Assembly: GCF_000424285.1 (NCBI RefSeq)
Contig: NZ_KE384158.1
Span: 1 to 64,000 of the forward strand
Reading direction: 5' to 3'
Length of the DNA stretch: 64,000 nucleotides
Origin: Butyrivibrio sp. MB2005
GTDB lineage: Bacteria > Bacillota > Clostridia > Lachnospirales > Lachnospiraceae
The position numbers and the translations under genes are program-made. Positions 55,467 through 64,000 of the stretch are shown one piece after another (within the stretch, counting starts at the first letter, position 1; the number at the start of each line of letters is the position of its first letter). The notes under the pieces are model-generated. The model did no database searches. It worked only from the letters and a program-made list of their open reading frames with translations, and was not told the DNA's origin.

Positions 55467-57014
55467 TTATTTTTTGATAAGAAGTGATTCTCCTGTCATC
55501 TCAGCAGGCTTCTCATAACCCATGCACTCGATAAGAGTAGGAATGATATCTGCAAGGCAGCCATTCTCCTTAAGAGTATAAGCAGGATCATAGTTAACCA
55601 GTATGAAAGGAACAGGATTGGTTGTGTGAGCAGTCCAAGGCTCGCCTGTCTCGTAATCGATCATCATATCTGCATTACCGTGATCAGCGCAGATGAACAT
55701 TGTTCCGTTCTTAGCCTTAACTGCTTCTACGATCTTACCAACGCACTCATCAACTGTCTCAACAGCCTTAACTGCTGCAGGAATAACACCTGTATGACCA
55801 ACCATGTCAGGATTAGCGAAGTTGGTAACTACAACATCATATTTATCTGAGTTAATAGCTTCAAGAACCTTCTCGCAAACTTCAGGTGCGCTCATCTGAG
55901 GCTTAAGATCATATGTTGCAACATCCTTAGGACTGTTTACAAGGATTCTGTCCTCGCCTTCGTTGGGTTCCTCAACACCACCGTTGAAGAAAAATGTAAC
56001 GTGCGCATATTTCTCTGTCTCAGCGATACGAGCCTGCTTCATGCCCTTAGCTGCAAGCCACTCACCGAAGGTATTTGTAAGAAGAACCTTTTTGAATGCG
56101 ATTTCCTTGTTAGGGATAAGCGGATCATAATCTGTGAAGCATACATAAGTAGTCTTGATGCGTGCTCCTCTGTCGAACTTATCAAATTCATCATCACAGA
56201 AGCAGTGAGTGATCTCTCTTGCTCTGTCAGGACGGAAGTTGAAGAAAATGATTGAATCATTGTCCTTGATTGTAGCAACAGGAGCGCCATCCTTCATGAT
56301 AACTGTAGGAATAACGAACTCATCTGTCTTGCCATCTTTGTATGTCTGAACCATGCACTCGTGTGCGCTGTCAGCCTTGTTGCCCTCACCCTTTGTAAGT
56401 GCATCATAAGCGATCTTCACACGATCATAGTTGTTATCTCTGTCCATTGCATAGTATCTTCCGGAAATAGAAGCTACTTCGCCAACGCCAAGCTCCTTCA
56501 TCTTATCCTCGAGCTGCTGAACGAAATCGATACCAGATTCCGGAGGTGTGTCACGTCCATCAAGGAAGCAGTGAACATATACCTTTGAAAGACCGTTTCT
56601 CTTAGCAAGCTCAAGAAGTCCGTAGATATGTGTAATGTGGCTGTGTACACCACCATCACTTACAAGACCATACATGTGAAGAGCTGAATCATTTTTCTTA
56701 CAGTTATCGATTGCAGCCATAAGTCCTTCGTTAGTGAAGAAATCGCCATCCTCGATTGACTTTGTGATTCTTGTAAGCTCCTGATAAACGATGCGTCCTG
56801 CACCCATATTCATATGACCTACTTCGGAGTTACCCATCTGACCATCGGGAAGACCTACTGCAAGTCCGCTGGCGTTACCTCTTACACAAGGATACTCCTT
56901 CATAAGACCGTCAAGAACCGGTGTATTAGCCATTGCAATGGCGTTGCCTTCCGGATTGTCGTTAATTCCGAATCCGTCCATAATAAGTAAAACTGTTGGT
57001 TTAGAACCCTGCAT
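55467..57014 (-). CDS. gpmI: 2,3-bisphosphoglycerate-independent phosphoglycerate mutase
   Basis: 515 aa, full length. Interconverts 3- and 2-phosphoglycerate with Mn. The start LLIMDGFGINDNPEGNAIA, the phospho-serine in QMGNSEVGHMNMGAGR and metal ligands in FANPDMVGHTG and CADHGNAD are visible. It is monocistronic with its own strong promoter. Confidence 0.97.
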   Translation of the reverse strand: MQGSKPTVLLIMDGFGINDNPEGNAIAMANTPVLDGLMKEYPCVRGNASGLAVGLPDGQMGNSEVGHMNMGAGRIVYQELTRITKSIEDGDFFTNEGLMAAIDNCKKNDSALHMYGLVSDGGVHSHITHIYGLLELAKRNGLSKVYVHCFLDGRDTPPESGIDFVQQLEDKMKELGVGEVASISGRYYAMDRDNNYDRVKIAYDALTKGEGNKADSAHECMVQTYKDGKTDEFVIPTVIMKDGAPVATIKDNDSIIFFNFRPDRAREITHCFCDDEFDKFDRGARIKTTYVCFTDYDPLIPNKEIAFKKVLLTNTFGEWLAAKGMKQARIAETEKYAHVTFFFNGGVEEPNEGEDRILVNSPKDVATYDLKPQMSAPEVCEKVLEAINSDKYDVVVTNFANPDMVGHTGVIPAAVKAVETVDECVGKIVEAVKAKNGTMFICADHGNADMMIDYETGEPWTAHTTNPVPFILVNYDPAYTLKENGCLADIIPTLIECMGYEKPAEMTGESLLIKK

Positions 57015-57078
57015 ATTTTATGCCTCCATATAAATAATAAATTATATTAAATTTGCAATTTAACTGTTTCCACAAAGT

Positions 57079-57107
57079 AGTATACTGATAAACCGCTTAT
57101 TTATCAA
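57079..57107 (-). promoter_or_regulatory. Promoter of gpmI
   Basis: TTGATA (57102-57107), 17-base spacer, TATACT (57079-57084) on the minus strand, about 60 bases before the start. Confidence 0.75.
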
Positions 57108-57157
57108 GTGAAATAGCCCTTTTATGTAGCTTTGGCCTCATTAAAAAAACATAAAAA

Positions 57158-58042
57158 TCATTCAAAACTCTTTAGCTTATTTTCATATTTTGTAATTCTG
57201 TCCTGAATCTCTTTTATCTCTTCATCAGACATATGCTTTCTGTTATCGATAACATTATATTCGATAACTTTTATCAGATTGGAATCTCCGCCTTCTCTTT
57301 TTTCCTTATCCTTCTGCAAAACCATATTAAGTGCATCAATTATAGTCCTATAGGAAAGCATATAAAGCCCCTTATCCTCTGCCAAAAGCTCACCATCAAT
57401 AGTGCTATCAGCAAAATAGGACAACTTATCCATGATAGTTTTCCTTGTTTTCGAAGTGGCATTATCCTCTTCATCAAGCAATACCGCTATTGCAGTAAGA
57501 ACCAGCATATCAGACAGCTCACCATAAAGCTCGTCATTACTAAGAAAATCTGTGATAAGCTTATACTTTTTCTGTCTGCTCATCTTCTGGGGCATTCCAG
57601 CCATCATGGAATGGTCATAAGCATTTCTAATCTCAATGTCGGTTCTCATAAGCTCTGAAAAAGCAAATACTATAGTCTGCTTATCTTCTGTAGTTACGCC
57701 CTCTGTATCTTTTCCACTAAGTAGCCCAAGCTTATCTATTGCAGCCATAAGAAACTGACCGGAATCGAGGGCTGAATGAATACAGTCTCTTGCAAAAATC
57801 GGATCATACTCATCAAGAGCACGTGATGCTATGCACATATTAGCAGCAAAAACAGATGTGGCACAAAGATCATATTCTACGCTTCCATCCTCGTCCTGCT
57901 GATCAAATGCTTTTTCTATAGCATCTCTAAGTTCCTGTGCCAAAGCATCATTTCTTTCATCAGAAAACTCAAGCTCATATAAACCATAGGTTACAGCCAA
58001 GTCTTCTGCGCTTTTTCTTCTTAATTCCAATAAATCTTTCAT
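57158..58042 (-). CDS. Unrecognised cytoplasmic helical protein
   Basis: 294 aa from ATG 58042 (GGGAG five bases upstream). Almost wholly alpha-helical and acidic, without a signal peptide or membrane segment. Segments such as SAEDLAVTYGLYELEF, FAANMCIASRALDEYDPIF and DMLVLTAIAVLLDEEDN suggest a helical-repeat bundle. I know no family for it. It follows the RpiB-like gene after a terminator, and is upstream of gpmI. Confidence 0.75.
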   Translation of the reverse strand: MKDLLELRRKSAEDLAVTYGLYELEFSDERNDALAQELRDAIEKAFDQQDEDGSVEYDLCATSVFAANMCIASRALDEYDPIFARDCIHSALDSGQFLMAAIDKLGLLSGKDTEGVTTEDKQTIVFAFSELMRTDIEIRNAYDHSMMAGMPQKMSRQKKYKLITDFLSNDELYGELSDMLVLTAIAVLLDEEDNATSKTRKTIMDKLSYFADSTIDGELLAEDKGLYMLSYRTIIDALNMVLQKDKEKREGGDSNLIKVIEYNVIDNRKHMSDEEIKEIQDRITKYENKLKSFE

Positions 58043-58068
58043 TTTTACTCCCATTTTTCGCAAAGAAA

Positions 58069-58112
58069 AAGCCCCACAAATGTACGCTTTGGCGCAAGCA
58101 TCTGCGAGGCTT
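58069..58112 (-). terminator. Terminator after the RpiB-like gene
   Basis: On the minus strand AAGCCTCGCAGATG pairs with CATTTGTGGGGCTT (two wobbles), with an inner CTTGCGC/GCG part; TTTTTC follows. Confidence 0.65.
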
Positions 58113-58130
58113 TGTTTTCAGGAAATATTA

Positions 58131-58772
58131 TTATTTCATAAGCTCGTTAACGTACTTTTTAATTTTATCATCCTTTGCGTTAGCATTAAAGTACTCAAGG
58201 AAATGTTCGCCTGAAAGAGCACCCTTAACAAGGTCCTGATCAAGCTTTGAAAGAATCTCAGTAAGATCCTGAACATAAGTCACCTTCTTAACTTCATCAA
58301 GAATCTTCTTATTTCTCTGCTCCGGAACAGCTCTTTCTCTGGGATATCCCTGGCCGCTGGGCTCGCAGAAAAGCTTCTCGAAAATATACTCAAGATTGAG
58401 GTCTCCGCCCCATCCATAACCCTTAGCAAAAGGAAGTGAAATAGCATTGCCGTCATTTATCTGTGCAAAGGTGTAAGCATCAAGGGCATCTTCTACATGA
58501 CCGCAGATAACGCCGGGAAAGCTGTTAAGTGCAAGCATTGCACCTTCACCTGTGCCGCATCCTGTGATCACATAATCAACAGCGCCTGAATTAAGCAAAA
58601 CTGCTGCAAGAATACCATTCTGTACATAAGTGAGCTGAGCTTCATCCTCTGCAGAATACATACCGTAATTGAATACCTCAAAGCCGTAGCCGTCAGCCAC
58701 CTTCTTAAGTGAGTTATATATAACCTGGTTTTTCGCAGCCTGACTGTTCTCATTAATTAGACCGATCTTCAT
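58131..58772 (-). CDS. RpiB/LacA/LacB family sugar-phosphate isomerase
   Basis: 213 aa from ATG 58772 (GGGAGG ten bases before). MKIGLINENSQAAKNQVIY at the start and VDYVITGCGTGEGAMLALNS with the active-site Cys are RpiB-type. It is longer than RpiB (about 150 aa): the extra C-terminus (GYGWGGDLNLEYIFEKLF, RERAVPEQRNKKILDEVKK) belongs to the longer LacAB-like group found in Lachnospiraceae. The substrate may be ribose-5-phosphate or another sugar phosphate. Confidence 0.88.
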   Translation of the reverse strand: MKIGLINENSQAAKNQVIYNSLKKVADGYGFEVFNYGMYSAEDEAQLTYVQNGILAAVLLNSGAVDYVITGCGTGEGAMLALNSFPGVICGHVEDALDAYTFAQINDGNAISLPFAKGYGWGGDLNLEYIFEKLFCEPSGQGYPRERAVPEQRNKKILDEVKKVTYVQDLTEILSKLDQDLVKGALSGEHFLEYFNANAKDDKIKKYVNELMK

Positions 58773-58896
58773 AAAAAAATAACCTCCCAAATATTAAAGT
58801 ATTTGCAAGGTTATTTTATCTCTAAATATTCATTTATTCTATACCGCTAAGGCATTAGTACTGTTTTTTCAACATTTATGGCATAAAAAGCTTTAG

Positions 58897-59856
58897 TTAA
58901 TTATCCTCTATCATGGCAAGAGCGCCGTAGATATTTGAATCATCACCAAGAGCTGCCTTTTTAAGCTCTACAGTATTTCTGATGGAAGGCATGCAATAGC
59001 GATCTACCTCTGCTAAGATCTTCTCCATGAAGAAATCTCCAACAGCTTCCATTACACCGCCGCCGTAAACCACGATGTCAGGGCTTATGGTATTTATCAT
59101 ATTGCCTGTTGCAATTGCAAGATAATGGCACGCTCTGTCAACAGCTTCAAGAGTAACGGGGTCTCCTGCTGCAATGGCTTTTTTCAGATTCTTACTCTTA
59201 AATACGCCATTTTCTATGGTATCTGCCAGCATGTTCTTTCTGCTTCTGTTTGTCTGCTGCATGATATAAGAGCTCATGCCCTTTTTACTTGAAAATGCTT
59301 CAAGGCAGCCTCTCTGACCACATCCGCAAAGAGGTCCCTCGGGGTCCAGAATCATGTGTCCGTACTCAGCAGCCTTATACTTATTTCCTGTAAAAAGCTT
59401 GCCATCAAGGATAAGTCCGCCGCCCATTCCTGTTCCTACGAAGAAACCGACTACGTTCTTATAACCCTTGGCAACGCCGTACTTGTACTCACCAAGAACG
59501 CCCACATTAACATCATTTCCGATATAAAAAGGAATTCCTACTTCTTTCTCTATGGAAGATTTGATGTCATAATTCTGCCATGGAAGATTAGGGGATGTAA
59601 GGACGATACCTGCACCCTGATCGATTACACCCGGAGCGCCTGCTGCTATTGCCTTAATCTTGGACTTCTTAATATCAGAATCCTTGATCATGTCGTTAAC
59701 GACACTTATGATGACTTTCTCGATATTATTTACATCATCGCCCATTTCCTTAGTCTTCTTTTTAAGGCGATACACGATTTCTTTCTTTTCATTGAAAATC
59801 GCGCCAAGTATCTTAGTTCCCCCAATATCAAGGCAAATGTTATAAGTATCTCCCAT
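58897..59856 (-). CDS. ROK family glucokinase
   Basis: 319 aa. ATP site NICLDIGGTKILGAIF, sugar-binding GNDVNVGVLGEYKYG, and the ROK zinc motif GPLCGCGQRGCLEAFSS are complete. No HTH domain, so it is a kinase, not a NagC-type repressor. Likely phosphorylates glucose. Its start overlaps the stop of the upstream GGDEF/EAL gene by one base. Confidence 0.94.
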   Translation of the reverse strand: MGDTYNICLDIGGTKILGAIFNEKKEIVYRLKKKTKEMGDDVNNIEKVIISVVNDMIKDSDIKKSKIKAIAAGAPGVIDQGAGIVLTSPNLPWQNYDIKSSIEKEVGIPFYIGNDVNVGVLGEYKYGVAKGYKNVVGFFVGTGMGGGLILDGKLFTGNKYKAAEYGHMILDPEGPLCGCGQRGCLEAFSSKKGMSSYIMQQTNRSRKNMLADTIENGVFKSKNLKKAIAAGDPVTLEAVDRACHYLAIATGNMINTISPDIVVYGGGVMEAVGDFFMEKILAEVDRYCMPSIRNTVELKKAALGDDSNIYGALAMIEDN

Positions 59857-62800
59857 TACTTATCCTCCTTTTGTTCTGACTTAATATACTGTCCGTAGTT
59901 GTTTCTGCCGCTTTCCTTAACTTTGTAGAGTGCCTTATCGGCATTCTGATATAACGAGTTATAATTAGTACCATCATCAGGACAAAGAGCATATCCTATA
60001 GACATAGTATACGTCACTTTTTGTCCTTTGTATTCAAATGATTTATCCATTGTAGAAAAATCACTTAGAATTTTATCAACTTCAGGCTGAGTTTTATTCC
60101 TTATTATTACCATGAACTCATCTCCGCCTATTCGTGCAGGATAGCTGTCATCTCCCATGTACTTCTTCATTCTCTCAGAAGCATCCTGAAGGACCTTATC
60201 ACCACAGTCATGTCCGTAGTTATCATTAAACTGTTTGAAGAAATCAAGATCAAGAAGCACCATTGCGAAGTTCTGGGTTTCAGGATCATTCATGATATCC
60301 TCAACTACCCTTGTAATGGTCATTCTGTTGAACAGTCCTGTGAGAACATCCCTCTCCGCAAGATTTCTGATGGTCTCATTGGTGCGCTTAAACTCATCAA
60401 CGTCATAAGTGAGGATATATACATGAATATTGTCACCATCACGAATTTTCCTGATCTGGTAGCAGGCGTTCTGATATCTTGGCTTATCACTTGCACCGGT
60501 TCTCTGGAGATATACGATTTTTCCTGAAATATTACCTTTCTCATACTCGGCAATAAGTCTGTCCTTGTCATAGAACTCGTACATCTTATCCCTGTCTTCT
60601 TCAATGACCTGTGAAAATACCATGCTTTTTATCACTTCACCAAAAGGAAGTGAGATATATCCGGTTTCACCAAAGTCACTGATAAGACCGCTTTGTCCAA
60701 GATGCATATATATAGTCTGATCATCCGTAAGAGAAGCCTCCAGGAAAAACGTATTCCTGATAAACTGTTCAAAGGATCCATAACCAAGGGTATCGGTAAA
60801 GGCATCACTGGCAAGAAGCAGGTATATAGGATCACTTGGCATATCATAATATTCACTGCCACTCTGACTTATTTCAGGAAGCTTTCTCATACGCTCTGCA
60901 TCGATACTTCTTGAGCACATAAGAAACATCTTGCTGCCTTCGGAAATAATAGGAACTATGAGGTACATAAGCCAGTTGTACTCTCCGTTAACATCTATTG
61001 TTCTAAAGTAATCCGTCAAATGGTCAGTGCCAAATTCCGCAAGTCGTTCATCGAGTGTACTGCAATCGAAAAATGAAATAAAGGCGGTTCTGTCTTCATT
61101 GTAAATGGCTTCATTGGCAAACTTTACAATTGCCTCTGAGTATTTACAATCAGACAGAGAAACACCATATTTTGTCTTATTTTCATAGATTATATCGAAT
61201 TCATCCGTATCTATCTGCGTTCTTGCAATTCTCGTATATAACGGATACAAAAATCTCAGAGAATTGTTAAGCTTTGCCGCTCTGGTCTCAGGATCATTTT
61301 TCGTCAAAGTCTCAATTGTTGCAATCAAGGCAGCTTTGCCTATGCTGTCATCAATGATTCTTCTGAGCATAATCCTGTGGAAACCTTTGCCTGTAACAAA
61401 TTCCATAGCATGGATTTCATCATCTTTAGATGAATTACGGGCAAGATCTCGTAGCTGCTTTGAGAATGGATTTAGCTTGTCGTTAAATACCATTTCAACA
61501 TTATAAAGACCATCAATAAACATGTCTGAAATGACCTCGTCAAAGCCGCGACTGGTCATCAGTATCCTGAACTTCCTTCCGTTAAATACCATAATAGCAA
61601 GCGGAAGCTGATTCAGATATGTAAATTCGTCCTCATGATTAGAATTTCTGTTCTCAATGGGCGTCTGAGAAAGAATATTAACTTTACCGATTTCACGATA
61701 AAAATCTCTCTCTTCAAAGGTCTCATATTCGTATGGATAAATACCCTCATCGTAATAATCTATAGGCTTTGCTTCTGAATAAAGATGTCCCTGGGTCTTC
61801 TCGCAGCCGGTCTGCTTAAGGAACTCCAAAACCTCCTCATCCTCAACGGCGCCCATCATGGTAGTCATGCCAAGCTCCTTCGAAAGATTAAGGATATTTT
61901 TCAGAATAATCCTGGATGTCAGATCATTATTAAATCCCGAAAGGAAATTACTGTTGATTTTGATGGTATCAAAAGGCATATCTCTGATAGCCTGAAGCGC
62001 AGAATACTCACTTCCGAAATCATCAAATACTATGTGGAAACCATTTTCTTTAAATTTTTCCAGTTCTTTCTGTATGCCCTTTTTGTCTCTGGTTATTTCA
62101 GCTTCACTTATCTCAATCTGGATCAGGTCATTTGTCAGATTATTTTTCTCCAGTTCCTCCTTAAACAGTTCCAGTACATCTATAAGGAGAAAATCGAGTT
62201 TTGTGAGATTAATCGAAACAGGAACCGGCTCCATTCCTCTGTCGATAACAGTTCTCTGATCCTTACATACCTGTCTTATAACATATTCATCAAGTAAATG
62301 AATCTTTCTTGCATTCTCAAGAACTGGTACAAAATCGTAAGGCAAAAGGAATCCATACTCATCGTTTTTCCACCTGGCAAGTGCTTCCAAACCGCATACT
62401 TTTCCTGATAATGTGTGGAATATGGGCTGATAGTAAACCACTATTTCTCCGTTTTTGAGAGCATCCTCCAAATGGTGCACAACATAGTGCTGCATAAGGA
62501 TTTTCTCATCCACATCATTTTTGTCAAAAATTGAAATTTCGGATTCGTTCTTTTCACAAAGATCACATGCAATCTTTGCGTTCTCCACTATTTCGAGACC
62601 GTTTCTGTCATCGGAATTGATAGCATATATACCGGCTTTTATTTCCATTCCGGTATGAATATATACTTCATCAAAATCCATTTTTATTTTCTTTATAAAA
62701 CGCTCTATATCATCTATATCTGTGAAAACAACGAACTGATCGTCCTCGAATTTCCCGACTAGATCAACGGGGAAGCAATTCTTTATCTTATTAGCCACAA

Positions 62801-62990
62801 AGAGCAGAACTTCATACCCTTCGTCAAAGCCATTTCTCATGTAATATGAATCAAAACCTTTAATACTGAAAAATACACAGCAAAAAGAAGCAGCAAAATC
62901 ACCATTTTCTGCTTTTTCGTTAATAGCATTGATTAGTGAATCTTTTAGGTATAGGTCTGTGATCAACCACTTGTTAGTATCTTTTTCCAC
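59856..62990 (-). CDS. Degenerate GGDEF - EAL - sensor - GGDEF signalling protein
   Basis: 1044 aa from a GTG at 62990 (AGG seven bases before), no membrane segment. Residues 1-165: GGDEF-like fold with KFEDDQFVVF instead of GGDEF. 175-430: EAL domain with YYQPIF, GLEALARW, INLTKLDF, FDDFGSEYSALQ and KTQGHLYS, but MMGAVEDEE where AEGVE is normal, so a key Glu is Gly. 440-860: two PAS/GAF-like sensor regions without named motifs. 870-1044: intact diguanylate cyclase with LLDLDFFKQFNDNYGHDCGD and RIGGDEF; the RxxD inhibition site is absent. Net prediction: makes c-di-GMP, senses with the rest. One-base overlap with the glucokinase gene. Confidence 0.9.
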   Translation of the reverse strand: MEKDTNKWLITDLYLKDSLINAINEKAENGDFAASFCCVFFSIKGFDSYYMRNGFDEGYEVLLFVANKIKNCFPVDLVGKFEDDQFVVFTDIDDIERFIKKIKMDFDEVYIHTGMEIKAGIYAINSDDRNGLEIVENAKIACDLCEKNESEISIFDKNDVDEKILMQHYVVHHLEDALKNGEIVVYYQPIFHTLSGKVCGLEALARWKNDEYGFLLPYDFVPVLENARKIHLLDEYVIRQVCKDQRTVIDRGMEPVPVSINLTKLDFLLIDVLELFKEELEKNNLTNDLIQIEISEAEITRDKKGIQKELEKFKENGFHIVFDDFGSEYSALQAIRDMPFDTIKINSNFLSGFNNDLTSRIILKNILNLSKELGMTTMMGAVEDEEVLEFLKQTGCEKTQGHLYSEAKPIDYYDEGIYPYEYETFEERDFYREIGKVNILSQTPIENRNSNHEDEFTYLNQLPLAIMVFNGRKFRILMTSRGFDEVISDMFIDGLYNVEMVFNDKLNPFSKQLRDLARNSSKDDEIHAMEFVTGKGFHRIMLRRIIDDSIGKAALIATIETLTKNDPETRAAKLNNSLRFLYPLYTRIARTQIDTDEFDIIYENKTKYGVSLSDCKYSEAIVKFANEAIYNEDRTAFISFFDCSTLDERLAEFGTDHLTDYFRTIDVNGEYNWLMYLIVPIISEGSKMFLMCSRSIDAERMRKLPEISQSGSEYYDMPSDPIYLLLASDAFTDTLGYGSFEQFIRNTFFLEASLTDDQTIYMHLGQSGLISDFGETGYISLPFGEVIKSMVFSQVIEEDRDKMYEFYDKDRLIAEYEKGNISGKIVYLQRTGASDKPRYQNACYQIRKIRDGDNIHVYILTYDVDEFKRTNETIRNLAERDVLTGLFNRMTITRVVEDIMNDPETQNFAMVLLDLDFFKQFNDNYGHDCGDKVLQDASERMKKYMGDDSYPARIGGDEFMVIIRNKTQPEVDKILSDFSTMDKSFEYKGQKVTYTMSIGYALCPDDGTNYNSLYQNADKALYKVKESGRNNYGQYIKSEQKEDK

Positions 62991-63106
62991 GTCGATACCT
63001 GCCTGGTCCTTTATTCATATTACTAATTAATGTTATCAAAATACAAAATATAAAACTATAAAAAATCCGAAATGTTATAGAAAAATTATAGAATTTTAAG
63101 AAAAAA

Positions 63107-63127
63107 GGCTGCCTAAAAAAGGCAGCC
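63107..63127 (-). terminator. Terminator after the transaldolase gene
   Basis: GGCTGCC (63107-63113) and GGCAGCC (63121-63127); TTTTTTC follows on the minus strand. Confidence 0.75.
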
Positions 63128-63142
63128 CTGAATCACTTTATA

Positions 63143-63796
63143 TTATTCACCGAAAACGGCTTTGTAATCCTTCTGGAACTTTTCAATTCCTGCTGTTGTA
63201 AGAGGGTGATTAACCATCTGAGCGATTACAGCATAAGGAACTGTAGCAATGTGAGCACCTGCAAGTGCGCAGTCTGTAACGTGCATAGGATGACGAACAG
63301 ATGCAGCGATGATCTCTGTATCAATTCCGTGTACGTCGAAAATCTGAGCAACCTCAGAAATAAGGTCTGTACCTCTTGTGCTGATATCATCAAGTCTTCC
63401 AAGGAAAGGACTTACGAAAGCAGCGCCTGCTCTTGCAGCAAGAAGTGCCTGGTTAGCTGTGAAAATAAGAGTCATGTTGATCTTGATGCCCTCAGCTGAA
63501 AGTGTGTGGCAAGCCTTAAGACCTTCCTCTGTCATAGGAATCTTAACAACCATGTTAGGGTGAATCTTAGCAATCTCACGTCCCTCAGCAATCATGCCCT
63601 CAGCATCAACTGTTGTAGCCTTAACCTCACCACTGATAGGTCCGTCAACGATAGATGCGATCTCAGCAACTACCTGCTTGAAATCTCTGCCTTCCTTTGC
63701 GATAAGGGAAGGGTTTGTGGTAACACCGCAAATAACGCCCATATCGTTGGCTTTCTTGATGTCTTCTACATTAGCAGTATCCAAAAAGAATTTCAT
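63143..63796 (-). CDS. Transaldolase, small TalC/fructose-6-phosphate aldolase type
   Basis: 217 aa from ATG 63796 with AGGAG upstream; the frame is open to 63838. [30 protein letters not shown] and the Schiff-base lysine in [14 protein letters not shown] are clear, and the length fits the short decameric subfamily. It moves a dihydroxyacetone unit in the pentose-phosphate pathway, or splits fructose-6-phosphate; sequence alone does not separate the two. It has its own promoter. Confidence 0.93.
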   Translation of the reverse strand: MKFFLDTANVEDIKKANDMGVICGVTTNPSLIAKEGRDFKQVVAEIASIVDGPISGEVKATTVDAEGMIAEGREIAKIHPNMVVKIPMTEEGLKACHTLSAEGIKINMTLIFTANQALLAARAGAAFVSPFLGRLDDISTRGTDLISEVAQIFDVHGIDTEIIAASVRHPMHVTDCALAGAHIATVPYAVIAQMVNHPLTTAGIEKFQKDYKAVFGE

Positions 63797-63864
63797 AATA
63801 CACTCCTGTCCGCTTAAGAACGACTTAAGCTTAAACAACTATAAGATTTTTTCATACATTGAAA

Positions 63865-63892
63865 ATAATAGCATAGATGAATCTAATTTCAA
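63865..63892 (-). promoter_or_regulatory. Promoter of the transaldolase gene
   Basis: TTGAAA (63887-63892), 16-base spacer, TATTAT (63865-63870) on the minus strand. Confidence 0.6.
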
Positions 63893-63951
63893 ATGGAAAT
63901 GTGCCCTTTTAATATTAAAAATTGCTTTTACTACATTTTGTTCAATAATTG

Positions 63952-64000
63952 CGTAAATCTCCGCCATCATCATGTAAAAGCGTCGATGGATCGCCGTCTG
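63952..64000 (-). CDS. Possible C-terminal end of a gene running off the right edge
   Basis: The minus strand reads DGDPSTLLHDDGGDLRNY and then TGA (63952-63954), with the frame open to the window end. GC content and codon choice are higher than in the flanking spacer, which fits coding sequence, but 16 codons do not allow a family call. Confidence 0.35.

Noticed and set aside
58897-59856. ROK transcriptional repressor
   Set aside because: There is no N-terminal helix-turn-helix; the protein begins directly with the ATP-binding motif.

Overview
The window looks like a chromosomal segment of a low-to-mid GC anaerobic Firmicute of the Lachnospiraceae, most likely Butyrivibrio or Pseudobutyrivibrio. 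That placement is inferred from gene content (NfnAB-type bifurcating transhydrogenase pair, fhs/folD, a secreted GH30 glycosidase, an ISLre2-type transposase, surface-protein C-terminal motifs typical of the family), not from a database search. Nearly all genes lie on the minus strand; only aroC, a 192-aa unknown and a DUF6020-type membrane protein are on plus. No rRNA or tRNA gene was seen; the one RNA gene is tmRNA.

Region 1-4.2 kb is accessory. It holds the 5' part of an ISLre2/UPF0236-type transposase, an AAA-ATPase with a PD-(D/E)XK tail, an Rpn/PDDEXK nuclease-type protein, a 43-aa ORF and a tandem array of four 64-bp palindromic units. The island is bracketed by two same-strand relics of one surface-protein C-terminal motif.

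4.2-22.4 kb: Orn/Lys/Arg decarboxylase with a hairpin leader, a small secreted protein, serC-serA-DUF1015 (serine synthesis), leuB - GT-C membrane glycosyltransferase - ilvD - ilvB - L,D-transpeptidase (branched-chain amino acids plus envelope), vanY, tgt-yajC, and the plus-strand aroC.

22.5-37.4 kb: one long, tightly packed minus-strand run that starts at a good promoter before nfnA. The order is nfnA, nfnB, small membrane protein, rlmH, phoH, a degenerate PgpH-like 7TM-HD protein, ybeY, MOP flippase, HI0933-type flavoprotein, a flavoprotein::5-formyl-THF cyclo-ligase fusion, proA, a duplicated class II aldolase and a lactonase. Several genes overlap by 4 to 20 bases.

37.5-47.5 kb: ftsK, fhs, folD, a zinc-ribbon/chitobiase-repeat protein, and secreted protein - proB - GNAT. 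Together with the fusion protein, fhs and folD cover one-carbon folate interconversion.

47.5-53.5 kb: the ribosome-rescue neighbourhood secG, rnr, smpB, ssrA, interrupted by a plus-strand membrane protein. The tmRNA 3' end has a tandem 144-bp duplication downstream.

53.5-64 kb: GH30 lipoprotein, gpmI, unknown protein, RpiB-like isomerase, ROK glucokinase, a large GGDEF-like/EAL/GGDEF protein, a small transaldolase, and a possible gene end at the right edge.

Many starts were moved to internal ATG, GTG or TTG codons because a Shine-Dalgarno sequence sits at the right distance. No single obviously new system dominates. The best leads are the 64-bp array with its small gene and nuclease neighbours, the degenerate PgpH protein, the EAL domain lacking a key glutamate, the folate-enzyme fusion, and the tmRNA-end duplication.
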